DNA from: Jeongeupia sp. USM3
Lineage (GTDB): Bacteria > Pseudomonadota > Gammaproteobacteria > Burkholderiales > Chitinibacteraceae
NCBI RefSeq assembly: GCF_001808185.1
Contig: NZ_CP017668.1
Location: forward strand, 930,001-994,000
Direction: 5' to 3'
Length of the DNA: 64,000 bases
Positions 29,001-37,200 of this stretch are shown one piece after another. Numbering within the stretch: position 1 is the stretch's first letter; each line of letters starts with the position of its first letter. The notes beneath the pieces were generated by a model. The model made no database searches. It saw nothing but the letters and a program-made list of their open reading frames with translations, and was not told where the DNA came from. The position numbers and the translations under genes were made by a program.

Positions 29001-30344
29001 TTCTTCGGCCTCGGCGGCCAGAGCCTGCAGATGATCCAGGTCGCCAACCGGCTCAGCGGCGAACTGAAGCGCCCGGTGCAGGTCGCCACGCTGTTCCGTC
29101 ATCCGACGCCGGCCGGGCTTGCCCGGGCGCTGGCGGACGGCGACACGATCGCGCAAACCGGCATCAGCGCGGCGATGCTCGCCGACGCCGACGTCCCCGC
29201 GCACTGGTTCGAGTCCGCTTCTCCGGCTGTCAGCACCCCGGCAGTGGCGGCGCTGCCACGCCGCATCCTGCTGACCGGCTGCACCGGCTTCGTCGGCGCC
29301 CACCTGCTCGACCGCCTGCTGCGCGAAAGCGGCGCAAGCATCGTCTGCCTCGTCCGCGCCGGCAGCGATGGCGAAGCGCTCGAGCGCGTTCATGTCGCAC
29401 TGGCCCGCCACGGGCTGTCGCGGCCGCTGCCGGCCGGGCGGATCGTCGCGATCGCCGCCGATCTCGCTGCGCCGCAGCTGGGGCTGGACAATGCCCGGTT
29501 TGCCGAACTGGCCGGCTCGGTCGACGCAATCTGGCACAACGCCGCACAGGTCAGCGTCGTCCGCGACTACCAGAGCCTGCGCGCCGCCAACGTCGGCGCC
29601 ACGCGCGAGCTGGTCCGGCTGGCCGCGCCGCGCCGCGTGCCGCTGCACTACATCTCGACACTGGCCGTCGCGCAGCCGCTGGCGCTTTCGCCCGAAGCGT
29701 TTGAACGTTTCGTGCCGGCCCACCGTGGCCTGGCCGACGGTTACCAGCAGAGCAAGTGGCTGTCCGAGCACGTACTGGAGAACGCGGCCACACACGGCCT
29801 GCCGGTCGCCGTGTACCGGCTCGGCCGCGTCGTCGGCCCGCGTGGCCGGCCGTGGGTCAATCCGCAGGACCTGGTCTGGCGCATCGTGCGCGCGTCGGTG
29901 CGCGCCGGCTGCGCACCGGACTTCAGCGTCGACGAGGTCTGGACGCCGGTCGACGTTGTCGCCGATACCGTCGTCCGGCTGGCGACAAACGGCTCGGCCC
30001 GGCAAGGCGGCGTCTACCAGCTGGCGTGCAACGGCATGGTCAGCCTGGCCGAGGTATTCGCCGCGCTGACGGTGTTCGGCTACGCGCTCGAACGCTGCAG
30101 CATGCCCGAGTGGCTGACGCGCGTTGCGCTGCACGCCGACGAGGACGACCGCGCGACGCTGTCGTTCTTCGAAACGCGCACCAGCAACGACGTGCTGCGC
30201 ATGGGGCCGATCCGCCATGAGCGCATCCTCGCGCTGCTGCCCGACGCCGACGCGGCACCCGTCGACGCCGGCACGCTGTTCGCCTACTTCGGCCAGGCGG
30301 TCGCCAGCGGGCTGTTGCCGGCGCCGGCATCGCAGCCGGCCTGA
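26016..30344 (+). CDS. MxcG-like nonribosomal peptide synthetase (C-A-T-reductase), lysine-specific
   Basis: A 1442-residue NRPS. Condensation domain (about 8-430) with HHIALDG near 142; adenylation domain (about 450-955) with LVFTSGSTGAPKGVE near 603; carrier domain with LGGQS, the serine at residue 1003; and a C-terminal thioester reductase (from about 1083; ILLTGCTGFVGAHLL, YQQSKW). By aligning to GrsA I read the specificity code D-A-E-D-I-G-T-V-V-K; acidic residues at two places and the DAE start resemble lysine-type codes such as that of bacitracin synthetase. It would join DHB to both amines of lysine, then reduce off the product, as MxcG does for myxochelin. Confidence 0.88.
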   Translation: MPEHEVIPPAALPLSEAQLGIWLGQQRAGFDSTVYHAAEALILDGPLDVAAFTQALAATLAEADALHVRFVEIDGQPAQQGGVAPRALRVRDFDGDAGAEDGALAAAFDAELVKPFSLADGHLYDHVLFKLGPQRHAWLQRAHHIALDGYAFNLIARRVSEHYRALTGAQPLSANGFAAMAPVLAEEAAYQRGALATDRDHWLATLAGAAEPVSLSSRTPAALARGLRTGGRLPDALATRLKQRAREFAVDWPELLLAVVAGWLQRERGGVEVTLGLPVMLRLGSAALRVPCMAMNIVPLRAATPASADLHTLAQTTKAAMAGARRHQRYRYERLRHDLAASDRHPARPFGTVVNIMPFDYPLAFGDCAASVHNVSAGPVDDLSLAIYVRGDALHLDLDGHPERYDPATLLRHRDTLLSLLENWLALPQTALADWPGAPCVLHGEPLSQAADNVPARIARQAAEQPAAIALVDGPLTYSYAALHLAALRLAGRLAAAGVVRGDLVATRLPRGAQAVIALLAIHYAGAGYVALDPSHPAARHQAVLDQVMPRVLIADGPVDGIALPAATMLLQPAANPHDMALADAVELPEPLVTGNDDPAYLVFTSGSTGAPKGVEIRHGALAHFVAAAAQRYGITAADRVLQFAPLTFDASVEEIFVTLALGATLVIRDDAMLESMGDFLAACGREHITLLDLPTAFWHELAYSLATQSLALPASLRTVIIGGEAAQAERLAQWRAAAGDRIRLFNTYGPSESTVVATSADVSDWRAAGDTAVAIGTPLPGLAAVLLDADGSALRGHDVEGELYLIGPTLAAGYYGRTDLSDERFVTLAALPGAPRAYRTGDRVRCLNGVLYFAGRVDDEFKISGYRVSPVEIEAALLRHPQLVAVAVLGRTRSDGNKQLVAHVVTGGPRAGEIDTAGLRAFLAETLPAAMIPTVFRFADALPKNASGKIDRKALATLEPAAPAAAAVDDPLLATVLAVWSQILGISPVSPDADFFGLGGQSLQMIQVANRLSGELKRPVQVATLFRHPTPAGLARALADGDTIAQTGISAAMLADADVPAHWFESASPAVSTPAVAALPRRILLTGCTGFVGAHLLDRLLRESGASIVCLVRAGSDGEALERVHVALARHGLSRPLPAGRIVAIAADLAAPQLGLDNARFAELAGSVDAIWHNAAQVSVVRDYQSLRAANVGATRELVRLAAPRRVPLHYISTLAVAQPLALSPEAFERFVPAHRGLADGYQQSKWLSEHVLENAATHGLPVAVYRLGRVVGPRGRPWVNPQDLVWRIVRASVRAGCAPDFSVDEVWTPVDVVADTVVRLATNGSARQGGVYQLACNGMVSLAEVFAALTVFGYALERCSMPEWLTRVALHADEDDRATLSFFETRTSNDVLRMGPIRHERILALLPDADAAPVDAGTLFAYFGQAVASGLLPAPASQPA

Positions 30345-30458
30345 GCGATCGGCCCGGGCGCGGGCCGGCCGAAATGGCCGGTCCACGCACCGGCATCAAA
30401 CCGTCCTCCGGTACGCCGTTGCTATCATGCCGGCTTGCCCGATTTCAGGAACGCCGCC

Positions 30459-31409
30459 ATGCACGTACGCCATGCCCTCGCCGTCGCGATCACCGCCCTT
30501 GCCGCCCAGACCGCGTCGGCCACCGCGCTGAGCGAATGCCTCGGCTTCGCCCCGGCCGACAAGGTGCTGATCGTCAACGCCGACGACATCGGCATGCACG
30601 CCGATCTCGACAAGGCCGCGTTCGCGCTGATCGACAAGCAGCAGATCCAGGACCTGTCGATCATGCCGCCGACACCGAACTTTTCCGTGGCGGCGAAGAT
30701 GGCGCGCGACCGCAAGCTCGCCGTCGGCGTCCACCTGACGCTGACCAACGAGTGGCAGGACAAGCAGCCCTGGGGCGGCGTGCTGCCGAAGTCCGACGTG
30801 CCGTCGCTGTACAACCCGCAAGGCCGTTTGTGGGCAACCACGCAGGAAGTCGCCCAGCACGCCAAACCGGCCGAGGTGAAGCGGGAGCTGCTGGCGCAGA
30901 TCGCCAAGGTCCGCGCCGCCGGGCTGACGATCACCCACCTCGACGCGCACATGGTGTTCTGGGCGGCGAGCCCCGCGCTGCTCGACATCTACGCCGGGCT
31001 GGCGCGCGAAACCGGCATCCCGATCGTGATGCAGGGCTTCTTCATGCCGACCGCCGAGCAACTGAAGGCCACGCGCGAGATGCAGGCCGGCGGCGTGGTC
31101 ACGCCCGATGCCTATTTCATGCACTACAACCCGGACCAGCGCAAACCCGGCCAGCGCTACGCCGGTTACGACGGCTGGATCGCCACCTTGCCGGCCGGCA
31201 TCAACCATCTGGCGATCCACCCGGCCGAGGACAGCCCGTCGGCGCGCACGAGCATCGCCGATCTGGTGCTTCGGCTGTCCGATTTCGAAGTCTGGAACGG
31301 TACCGACATCCAGCGGCTGGGCAAGGACATCAGGCGCACCGACTACCGGGCGATGCGGGCCTTGCAGGAGAGGGTCAACGCGGGCGGCAAGACCTGCCTG
31401 AGCCGCTAA
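30459..31409 (+). CDS. Exported ChbG/YdjC family polysaccharide deacetylase
   Basis: A 316-residue protein with a signal peptide (HVRHALAVAITALAAQTASA) and a YdjC-like domain. Metal and catalytic residues typical of the family are seen in IVNADDIGMH, GVHLTLTNEW and THLDAHMVFW. Relatives remove acetyl groups from chitooligosaccharides; the E. coli enzyme is cytoplasmic and shorter (about 250), so export here is a difference. ATG at 30459 is preferred (CAGGAACGCC upstream). It sits between the siderophore NRPS and entA, without an obvious link to siderophores. Confidence 0.85.
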   Translation: MHVRHALAVAITALAAQTASATALSECLGFAPADKVLIVNADDIGMHADLDKAAFALIDKQQIQDLSIMPPTPNFSVAAKMARDRKLAVGVHLTLTNEWQDKQPWGGVLPKSDVPSLYNPQGRLWATTQEVAQHAKPAEVKRELLAQIAKVRAAGLTITHLDAHMVFWAASPALLDIYAGLARETGIPIVMQGFFMPTAEQLKATREMQAGGVVTPDAYFMHYNPDQRKPGQRYAGYDGWIATLPAGINHLAIHPAEDSPSARTSIADLVLRLSDFEVWNGTDIQRLGKDIRRTDYRAMRALQERVNAGGKTCLSR

Positions 31410-31574
31410 GCGCGACCGGCACCGTCCTGCTGGCGGCATCGTGCTCGCCGGCCGTACTGCGCGTACGGTTGCGGTCGGAAGGAATCCCGGCAGGACGTTT
31501 CGTCCGCCCTGCCGGCACCGCCACACCGGGCTTGCGCCCAGCCCCCGGCGCATCGGCCGCCCCGCGTGCTCGTA

Positions 31575-32339
31575 TCACCGCCCCAGCGTCGCCCCACCGT
31601 CGACGACGATGTCCTGCAAGGTCACGTGGTTGGCGGCGTCGGACAGCAGGAACAGCACCACGCCGGCGATGTCGTCGGGCGTGGCGATCTTCTTCAGCGG
31701 AATGCCGAGCCGGTAGCCGTCGAGCGAGCCGGCGATCACCTTTGCCGGGCCGGTGTCGTCGGTCCACAACTGGCGCTGCATCCCGGTGTCGGTCGAGCCG
31801 GGCGAGACGATGTTGCAGCGGATGCCGTACTCGGCGAGTTCGAGCCCCAGGCAGCGGGTGAACTGCGCCGATGCCGCTTTCGATGCGCAGTACGCCCCCA
31901 TCAGCGTGCGCGGCGTCGATGCCGCGTTCGAACCGACGGTGACGATGGCGCCACTGCGCCGCGCCTGCATCCGCCGGGCGACCGCGCAGCTCAGGTGGAA
32001 CACGCCGTGGGTGTTGACGGCGAAGGTTGCCATCCAGTCGTCGACCGACAGCCCGGTCAGCGCGCCCATGCGCAGGATGCCGGCGACGTTGGCGAGCGCG
32101 CCGATCGCACCGATCTCGGCCTCGATCCGCGCGACCGCGCGCTCGACCGCGGCGGCGTCGCAGACGTCGAGCGCCAGCGGCGTCACCTTGCCGGCACCGT
32201 CATAGCGCCGCGCCAGCACGTCACCGTTGATGTCGAGGGCAACGACCTGCGCGCCGTGGGCCAGCAGTGCATCGACCACCGCTGCGCCGATGCCCTGTGC
32301 CGCGCCGCTGACAACGGCGACTCCGTTTGTCACTGTCAT
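31575..32339 (-). CDS. entA: 2,3-dihydro-2,3-dihydroxybenzoate dehydrogenase EntA
   Basis: A 254-residue short-chain dehydrogenase that makes DHB from dihydro-DHB with NAD+. The Rossmann motif VSGAAQGIGAAV, the NVAGILRMG active-site segment, GSNAASTPRTLMGAYCASKAA (Ser, Tyr-x3-Lys) and GIRCNIVSPGSTDTGMQRQLW, the EntA-specific signature, are all present. It is divergent from entD with 176 bases between starts, separate from entCEB by the deacetylase gene, yet completes the DHB pathway. Confidence 0.94.
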   Translation of the reverse strand: MTVTNGVAVVSGAAQGIGAAVVDALLAHGAQVVALDINGDVLARRYDGAGKVTPLALDVCDAAAVERAVARIEAEIGAIGALANVAGILRMGALTGLSVDDWMATFAVNTHGVFHLSCAVARRMQARRSGAIVTVGSNAASTPRTLMGAYCASKAASAQFTRCLGLELAEYGIRCNIVSPGSTDTGMQRQLWTDDTGPAKVIAGSLDGYRLGIPLKKIATPDDIAGVVLFLLSDAANHVTLQDIVVDGGATLGR

Positions 32340-32515
32340 GTTCCACTCCGGATATCGTAAGGCCCGAAACTAGCATCAAGCCGCCCCGGGGCCGTTTTGT
32401 TCAGCGCCGGTTTCCTTTGATCGCACGAGATTTTTCTAGGGCGTCCCGGGCTGCGTAGCCCCGAAGCGGCACGCCGGCAACGTCGGCGACGCCAGTCGGG
32501 GTTAAGATTGCAACC

Positions 32516-33202
32516 ATGGTTTCTGACAACATGCCCTCGTTCACCGACCTGCCGCCCGGCGTGGTCATGAGTGCGCGGCGCTTCGGCTTCGACGAGGCCG
32601 CGCTGCAGCGCTTCGATGCCGCCCTGCTGCCGGCCGCGCTGGCCGGCGCCGCGCTCAAGCGCAGGCTCGAGTTCCTCGCCGGCCGCGACTGCGCCCGCGA
32701 CGCGCTGCGGCGGGCGGGTTACGACGGCAACGCCCCGCTGGCGATCGGCGACGATCGCGCCCCGCAATGGCCGGCCGGCTGGGTCGGCGCGATCACGCAC
32801 AGCCACGGCCTCGCGCTGGCGGCGGTCGCGCCGGCCGCGCGGCAATGCGGGCTTGGCATCGACGTCGAACCGTGGGTCGACGCCGCCCGTGCCGACCGGC
32901 TGCGCGCGCAGGTCGGCAGTGACAGCGAATGGCAGCGGGCGCCGGCGGGCTCAAGCGACGCCGAATGGTTCATCACCGTCTTCTCGATGAAGGAAAGCCT
33001 GTTCAAGGCGCTGTACCCGCAGGTGCGCCGCTATTTCGGCTTTCACGATGCCGAAGTCGTCGCCGCCAGCGCCGATGCCGCCACGCTGCGCCTGACGACG
33101 ACCCTGTCGGACGCCTGCCCGCAGTCTGCCGAGTACACGCTGCGGATCGCACGCAGCGACGGCTTCGTGCTTTCGCTCTGCGCGGTCCCCGCCGGTGGCT
33201 GA
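32516..33202 (+). CDS. entD: 4'-phosphopantetheinyl transferase EntD
   Basis: A 228-residue Sfp/EntD-type transferase that attaches phosphopantetheine to the carrier serines of EntB and the NRPS. The motifs GAITHSHGLALAAV, GLGIDVEPW (metal-binding D-x-E) and the FSMKESLFKALYP block are diagnostic. ATG at 32516 is used; ATG at 32531 (MPSFTDL) is equally possible. No Fur box is evident between entA and entD, in contrast with the main operon. Confidence 0.93.
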   Translation: MVSDNMPSFTDLPPGVVMSARRFGFDEAALQRFDAALLPAALAGAALKRRLEFLAGRDCARDALRRAGYDGNAPLAIGDDRAPQWPAGWVGAITHSHGLALAAVAPAARQCGLGIDVEPWVDAARADRLRAQVGSDSEWQRAPAGSSDAEWFITVFSMKESLFKALYPQVRRYFGFHDAEVVAASADAATLRLTTTLSDACPQSAEYTLRIARSDGFVLSLCAVPAGG

Positions 33203-33249
33203 TCCCGCTACAGTGATGTATACCGTCCTCCCCAACGCCGGATGACCGC

Positions 33250-35040
33250 ATGACCCTGACCGCCGAAATCGCGCTTTTCCTCGCCGCCGCCGTCGCGCTG
33301 GTGCCGCTGTTCAGGCTGTCCGGGCTGGGCGCCGTGCTCGGCTACATGAGCGCCGGCGTGCTGATCGGCCCCTGGGGGCTGGGTTTCGTCACCGAGGTCG
33401 ACAGCATCCTGCACTTTGCCGAACTCGGCGTCGTGCTGCTGCTGTTCATCATCGGCCTCGAACTGCAGCCGAGCCGGCTGTGGGTGCTGCGCCGCTCGGT
33501 CTTCGGCCTCGGCGGCGCGCAGGTGCTGCTGACCGGCGGCCTGCTCGCCGGCGCGGCACTGCTGTTCGGCCTGAAGGCAGAAGCGGCCCTCGTCGCCGGC
33601 TTCGGGCTGGCACTGTCGTCGACGGCCTTCGTGCTGCAGATGCTCGCCGAGAAAAAAGAGCTGACGGCGCGCTACGGCCGCGACAGCTTCGCGATCCTGC
33701 TGTTCCAGGATCTGGCGGTGATCCCCTTCCTTGCCGTGCTGCCGCTGCTCGGCGTCGCGGCGGTCAAGAGTGCCGAACCCGGCTGGCTCGGCGCGCTGCG
33801 CGTCACCGGCATCGTCGTCGGCGTCATCGTCGCCGGCCGGCTGCTGCTGCGCCCGGTGCTGCGGCTGGTGGCCCGTTCGGGCAACCCGGAGGTCTTCACC
33901 GCCGCGACGCTGCTGGTCGCGCTCGGTACCGCGATCCTGATGGAGCACGCCGGGCTGTCGATGTCGCTCGGCGCCTTCCTCGCTGGCGTGCTGCTCGCCG
34001 ATTCGGAATACCGGCACGAGCTCGAAGCGAACATCGAGCCGTTCAAGGGGCTGCTGCTCGGGCTGTTCTTCATCGCCGTCGGCATGTCGACCAACCTCGG
34101 GCTGCTGTCGACGCAGTTCTTCGTCATCGCCGGGCTGATCGCCGGCCTCGTCGCGGTCAAGTTCGCCGTGCTCTACCTGATCGGCCGGGTCAGCAAGGCC
34201 GGCGACTATCACGCCCGCCGGCTCGGCGTTGCGCTGGCGCAGGGCGGCGAATTCGCCTTCGTGCTGTTCAACCTCGCCGTGCAGCAGAAGGTGATGGACC
34301 AGCCGCTGGCCGACCTGCTCGTCATCGTCGTCACGCTGTCGATGGTCGCCACGCCGTTCATCGTCTACATCCACGAACACTGGCTGGCGCCCAGGCTCGA
34401 TCGCAAGCCCCGGCGCGAGTTCGACGTCATCGCACCCGAACACGCGACGCCGGTGATCATCGCCGGCTTCGGCCGCTTCGGCCAGATCGTCGGCCGGGTG
34501 CTGCGGCTGAAGAAGATCGGTTTTACCGCGCTCGAAGCCAGCGCCGACCAGGTCGACTTCGTCCGCCGCTTCGGCAACAAGGTGTTCTACGGCGACGCGT
34601 CCCGGCTCGACCTGCTGCGCGCCGCGCGCGCCGACGAGGCCAGGGTCTTCGTGCTGGCGATCGACGATGTCGAAGCATCGCTCAAGACCGCCGAAATGGT
34701 CCGCGAGCATTTCCCCAACCTGAAGGTCTACGCGCGTGCCCGCAACCGTTTCCACGCCTACCGGCTGATGGACCTCGGCGTCACCGCGCTGCAGCGCGAA
34801 ACCTTCCTCGACAGCCTCGAGCTTGCCGGGCAGGTGCTGACCGGGCTGGGGCTCAGCGATGCACGCCGCGACCGCACGCTGGCGCTGTTCCGCGCCAACG
34901 ACGAAGCGCTGCTGCAGCGCCAGCACGCGGTCTCGCACGACGAACAACAGATGATCCAGGCGACGAAGGACGCGATGCGCGAACTCGAAAGCCTGTTCGA
35001 ATCGGACAGCAAGGCCGTCGACAAGGAGGACGAAGCATGA
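33250..35040 (+). CDS. CPA2 family cation:proton antiporter, KefB/KefC-like
   Basis: A 596-residue membrane protein. Residues 1 to about 380 form a Na+/H+ exchanger-like membrane domain (RLSGLGAVLGYMSAGVLIGPWGLG, LGVVLLLFIIGLELQPSRLW, FQDLAVIPFLAVLPLLG) and about 400 to 520 a TrkA-N regulatory domain with VIIAGFGRFGQIVGRVLR. This is the Kef layout, potassium efflux protecting against electrophiles; ion and glutathione gating are not proven by sequence. No KefF/KefG partner is adjacent. Its stop overlaps the start of the next gene (ATGA). Confidence 0.85.
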   Translation: MTLTAEIALFLAAAVALVPLFRLSGLGAVLGYMSAGVLIGPWGLGFVTEVDSILHFAELGVVLLLFIIGLELQPSRLWVLRRSVFGLGGAQVLLTGGLLAGAALLFGLKAEAALVAGFGLALSSTAFVLQMLAEKKELTARYGRDSFAILLFQDLAVIPFLAVLPLLGVAAVKSAEPGWLGALRVTGIVVGVIVAGRLLLRPVLRLVARSGNPEVFTAATLLVALGTAILMEHAGLSMSLGAFLAGVLLADSEYRHELEANIEPFKGLLLGLFFIAVGMSTNLGLLSTQFFVIAGLIAGLVAVKFAVLYLIGRVSKAGDYHARRLGVALAQGGEFAFVLFNLAVQQKVMDQPLADLLVIVVTLSMVATPFIVYIHEHWLAPRLDRKPRREFDVIAPEHATPVIIAGFGRFGQIVGRVLRLKKIGFTALEASADQVDFVRRFGNKVFYGDASRLDLLRAARADEARVFVLAIDDVEASLKTAEMVREHFPNLKVYARARNRFHAYRLMDLGVTALQRETFLDSLELAGQVLTGLGLSDARRDRTLALFRANDEALLQRQHAVSHDEQQMIQATKDAMRELESLFESDSKAVDKEDEA

Positions 35041-36446
35041 GCGAAACGCGGGAACACCGGCTGCTGCTGTGGCTGGTTGCGATCGGCTTTTTCATGCAGA
35101 CGCTCGACGCGACCATCGTCAACACCGCGCTGCCGTCAATGGCGGCCAACCTCGGTGAAAGCCCGCTGCGCATGCAGTCGGTAGTGATCAGCTACATGCT
35201 CACCGTTGCGCTGCTGATGCCGGCGTCGGGCTGGCTGTCCGACCGTTTCGGCACCCGGCGCGTTTACCTTGCCGCGATTGTGCTGTTCACGATCGGCTCG
35301 CTCGCCTGCGCGCAGGCGCATACGCTGTGGCAGCTCGTTGCCGCCCGCGTCGTCCAGGGCATCGGCGGTGCGATGCTGCTGCCGGTCGGCCGGCTCGCGG
35401 TGCTGCGCGCCTTTCCGCGCGAGCAGTTCCTCGCGGCGATGAGCTTCGTCACCATCCCCGGCCTCGTCGGCCCGCTGATCGGCCCGACGCTGGGCGGCTG
35501 GCTGGTGGTCTACGCCTCGTGGCACTGGATCTTCCTGATCAACATCCCGATCGGCATCGTCGGCGCCATCGCCACCTGGCGCTTCATGCCGGCCTTCTTC
35601 GGCGCCGAGCGCCAGCGTTTCGACACCGCCGGCTACCTGCTGCTGGCGTTCGCGATGGTGACGATCTCGGTCTCGCTCGACGGGCTGGCCGAGCTCGGGC
35701 TGAAAACCGTCGTCGTCACGCTGCTGCTGGTTGCAGGGCTGGCGGCGATCTGCGTCTACGTGCTGCACGCCGGCCGCAACGAGAAGCCGCTGTTCAGCCT
35801 GACGCTGTTCCGCGTCCGCAGCTATACGATCGGCGTCTGGGGCAATCTGTTCGCGCGGATCGGCGCCGGCGCCGTGCCCTTCCTGATCCCGCTGATGCTG
35901 CAGGTCAGCCTCGGCTTCTCGCCGCTCGAGGCCGGGCTGATGATGCTGCCGACGGCGCTGGCCGGCCTTGCCGCCAAGGGCTGGGTCTCGCCGCTGATCC
36001 GGCGCTTCGGCTACCGTCGGGTGCTGGTCGCCAACACCTTCCTGACCGGGCTGATGATCATGAGCTTCGCGCTGTTCTCGCCGCACGAGCCGCTGTGGCT
36101 GCGCATCGTCCAGCTTGCCGTCTTCGGCGCGGTCAACTCGATCCAGTTCACCGCAATGAACACGCTGGCGCTGAAGGATCTCGAGACCGCGCAGGCGTCC
36201 GAGGGCAACGGCCTGTTGTCGATGATCATGCAGCTGTCGATGAGCCTCGGCGTCGCCGCCGCCGGCGCCATGCTCGGCGCGTTCAGCGACTACTTCGGCC
36301 GTGCCGAGGCCGGCACCGCGCTGCGCGCCTTCCAGGTGACCTTCGCCTGCGTCGGCGTCATCACCGCAATCAGCGCGTGGATTTTCTGGCAACTCGATCC
36401 GAATGACCGCGAGTGCGACGAGGCCGTACAGCCCGAGCTTGAATAA
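35037..36446 (+). CDS. DHA2-type MFS multidrug transporter
   Basis: A 469-residue pump with about fourteen helices. The start of helix 1 (FFMQTLDATIVNTALPSMAANL) and motif A (GWLSDRFGTRRVYLAA), together with VQGIGGAMLLPVGRL (motif C-like), mark the DHA2/EmrB-like branch. It overlaps the Kef-like gene by four bases, so the two membrane proteins are co-translated. No cognate regulator or membrane-fusion partner is next to it. Confidence 0.87.
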   Translation: MSETREHRLLLWLVAIGFFMQTLDATIVNTALPSMAANLGESPLRMQSVVISYMLTVALLMPASGWLSDRFGTRRVYLAAIVLFTIGSLACAQAHTLWQLVAARVVQGIGGAMLLPVGRLAVLRAFPREQFLAAMSFVTIPGLVGPLIGPTLGGWLVVYASWHWIFLINIPIGIVGAIATWRFMPAFFGAERQRFDTAGYLLLAFAMVTISVSLDGLAELGLKTVVVTLLLVAGLAAICVYVLHAGRNEKPLFSLTLFRVRSYTIGVWGNLFARIGAGAVPFLIPLMLQVSLGFSPLEAGLMMLPTALAGLAAKGWVSPLIRRFGYRRVLVANTFLTGLMIMSFALFSPHEPLWLRIVQLAVFGAVNSIQFTAMNTLALKDLETAQASEGNGLLSMIMQLSMSLGVAAAGAMLGAFSDYFGRAEAGTALRAFQVTFACVGVITAISAWIFWQLDPNDRECDEAVQPELE

Positions 36447-36519
36447 GATCAAACTTGCTGACGAAAATATTTCTTTATAATTTCAAAATCAATAGCATCG
36501 GTTTACGTTAACGGTTGTC

Positions 36520-36846
36520 ATGCCAATTCCTTCCCCATCAAGCCGCTGGCTTATTGCTGTGGCCGTTTGCCTGAGTTATCCGGTACCTATCTTCCTGAAA
36601 CGGCTCTCCGGCATGCCCGAAGCGCTCTCCGCGTCCAGCCGCTGCGCGATGGCCCTCATCATGTTTTTTGCATATTTGGGCATTTTTTTTCTTGTCGTCA
36701 ACGCACTGCAGTGGTGCGAACGCCGCCTGAACGCGGGCGTACTGAAATCCAGCGCCACCTACAACGGCGTGCGTGACTTGGCAGCCGTACTGTTGATTGC
36801 CATCTGCCTAGCTAGCTTCACGCTGCTGACGACGATTTCGCAGTAG
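36520..36846 (+). CDS. Small hypothetical membrane protein
   Basis: A 108-residue protein with three predicted membrane segments (around residues 9-28, 43-65 and 85-105) and a short basic loop (CERRLNAGVL) between the second and third. I do not recognise the family. It is lower in GC than its neighbours, and A/T-rich DNA precedes it, so it may be a recent addition. The next small membrane gene begins 31 bases after it. Confidence 0.55.
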   Translation: MPIPSPSSRWLIAVAVCLSYPVPIFLKRLSGMPEALSASSRCAMALIMFFAYLGIFFLVVNALQWCERRLNAGVLKSSATYNGVRDLAAVLLIAICLASFTLLTTISQ

Positions 36847-36877
36847 ATGGGCACGATTCCAACACGAAGGATTTGAT

Positions 36878-37144
36878 ATGGAAGTCCTGGGTTTCATCGG
36901 TCTGCTTGCCCTTATGGGCGGTGCGTTTTACTTGCTCACCTACAATCCGTGGGCGCAGAAGGCTTGGGAGCGTTTGCCGACCGAGGCCGAGTACCGCGCC
37001 CGTACCGGCCAGACCGGCGCGCTGCATTGCGGCCATTGCTGCTGCGGCGAAACACTCGACGTTGGCCTGCTGCGCGTCACCGACTACCGCCGCCAGCACC
37101 TGTGCACCAAGTGCAAGAACACGCTGTGGCGCTCGCAACTCTGA
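36878..37144 (+). CDS. Small membrane protein with cysteine-rich, zinc-ribbon-like tail
   Basis: An 88-residue protein: an N-terminal membrane helix (EVLGFIGLLALMGGAFYLLTY) and a C-terminal cytosolic or periplasmic tail with two cysteine clusters, CGHCCCGE and CTKCKN, about 30 residues apart. This spacing suggests a metal site such as a zinc ribbon, though the fold is unassigned. A good Shine-Dalgarno-like AAGGA lies upstream. The function is unknown. Confidence 0.62.
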   Translation: MEVLGFIGLLALMGGAFYLLTYNPWAQKAWERLPTEAEYRARTGQTGALHCGHCCCGETLDVGLLRVTDYRRQHLCTKCKNTLWRSQL

Positions 37145-37155
37145 ACGCCCACCAT

Positions 37156-37180
37156 GAAAAACGCCGCCCTCGGGCGGCGT
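37156..37180 (-). terminator. Rho-independent terminator
   Basis: An 8-bp stem ACGCCGCC/GGCGGCGT with a 4-base loop and A-tract on the plus strand (T-tract on the minus strand). It ends the leftward argP-dehydrogenase transcript. Confidence 0.8.
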
Positions 37181-37200
37181 TGTCGTTTGCGGCAGGCGGT

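Noticed and set aside
26364..30386. Very long minus-strand open frame (1340 codons) opposite the NRPS
   Set aside because: High GC gives long antisense frames; the plus strand has complete NRPS domains, and the antisense translation is low-complexity Arg/Gly/Gln text without motifs.
32340..32515. Fur box between entA and entD
   Set aside because: No stretch resembles the 19-bp consensus; only scattered A/T.
33208..34947. Long minus-strand frame opposite the Kef-like gene
   Set aside because: Composition is Gln/Arg/Glu-rich shadow text; the plus strand has clear membrane and TrkA-N features.
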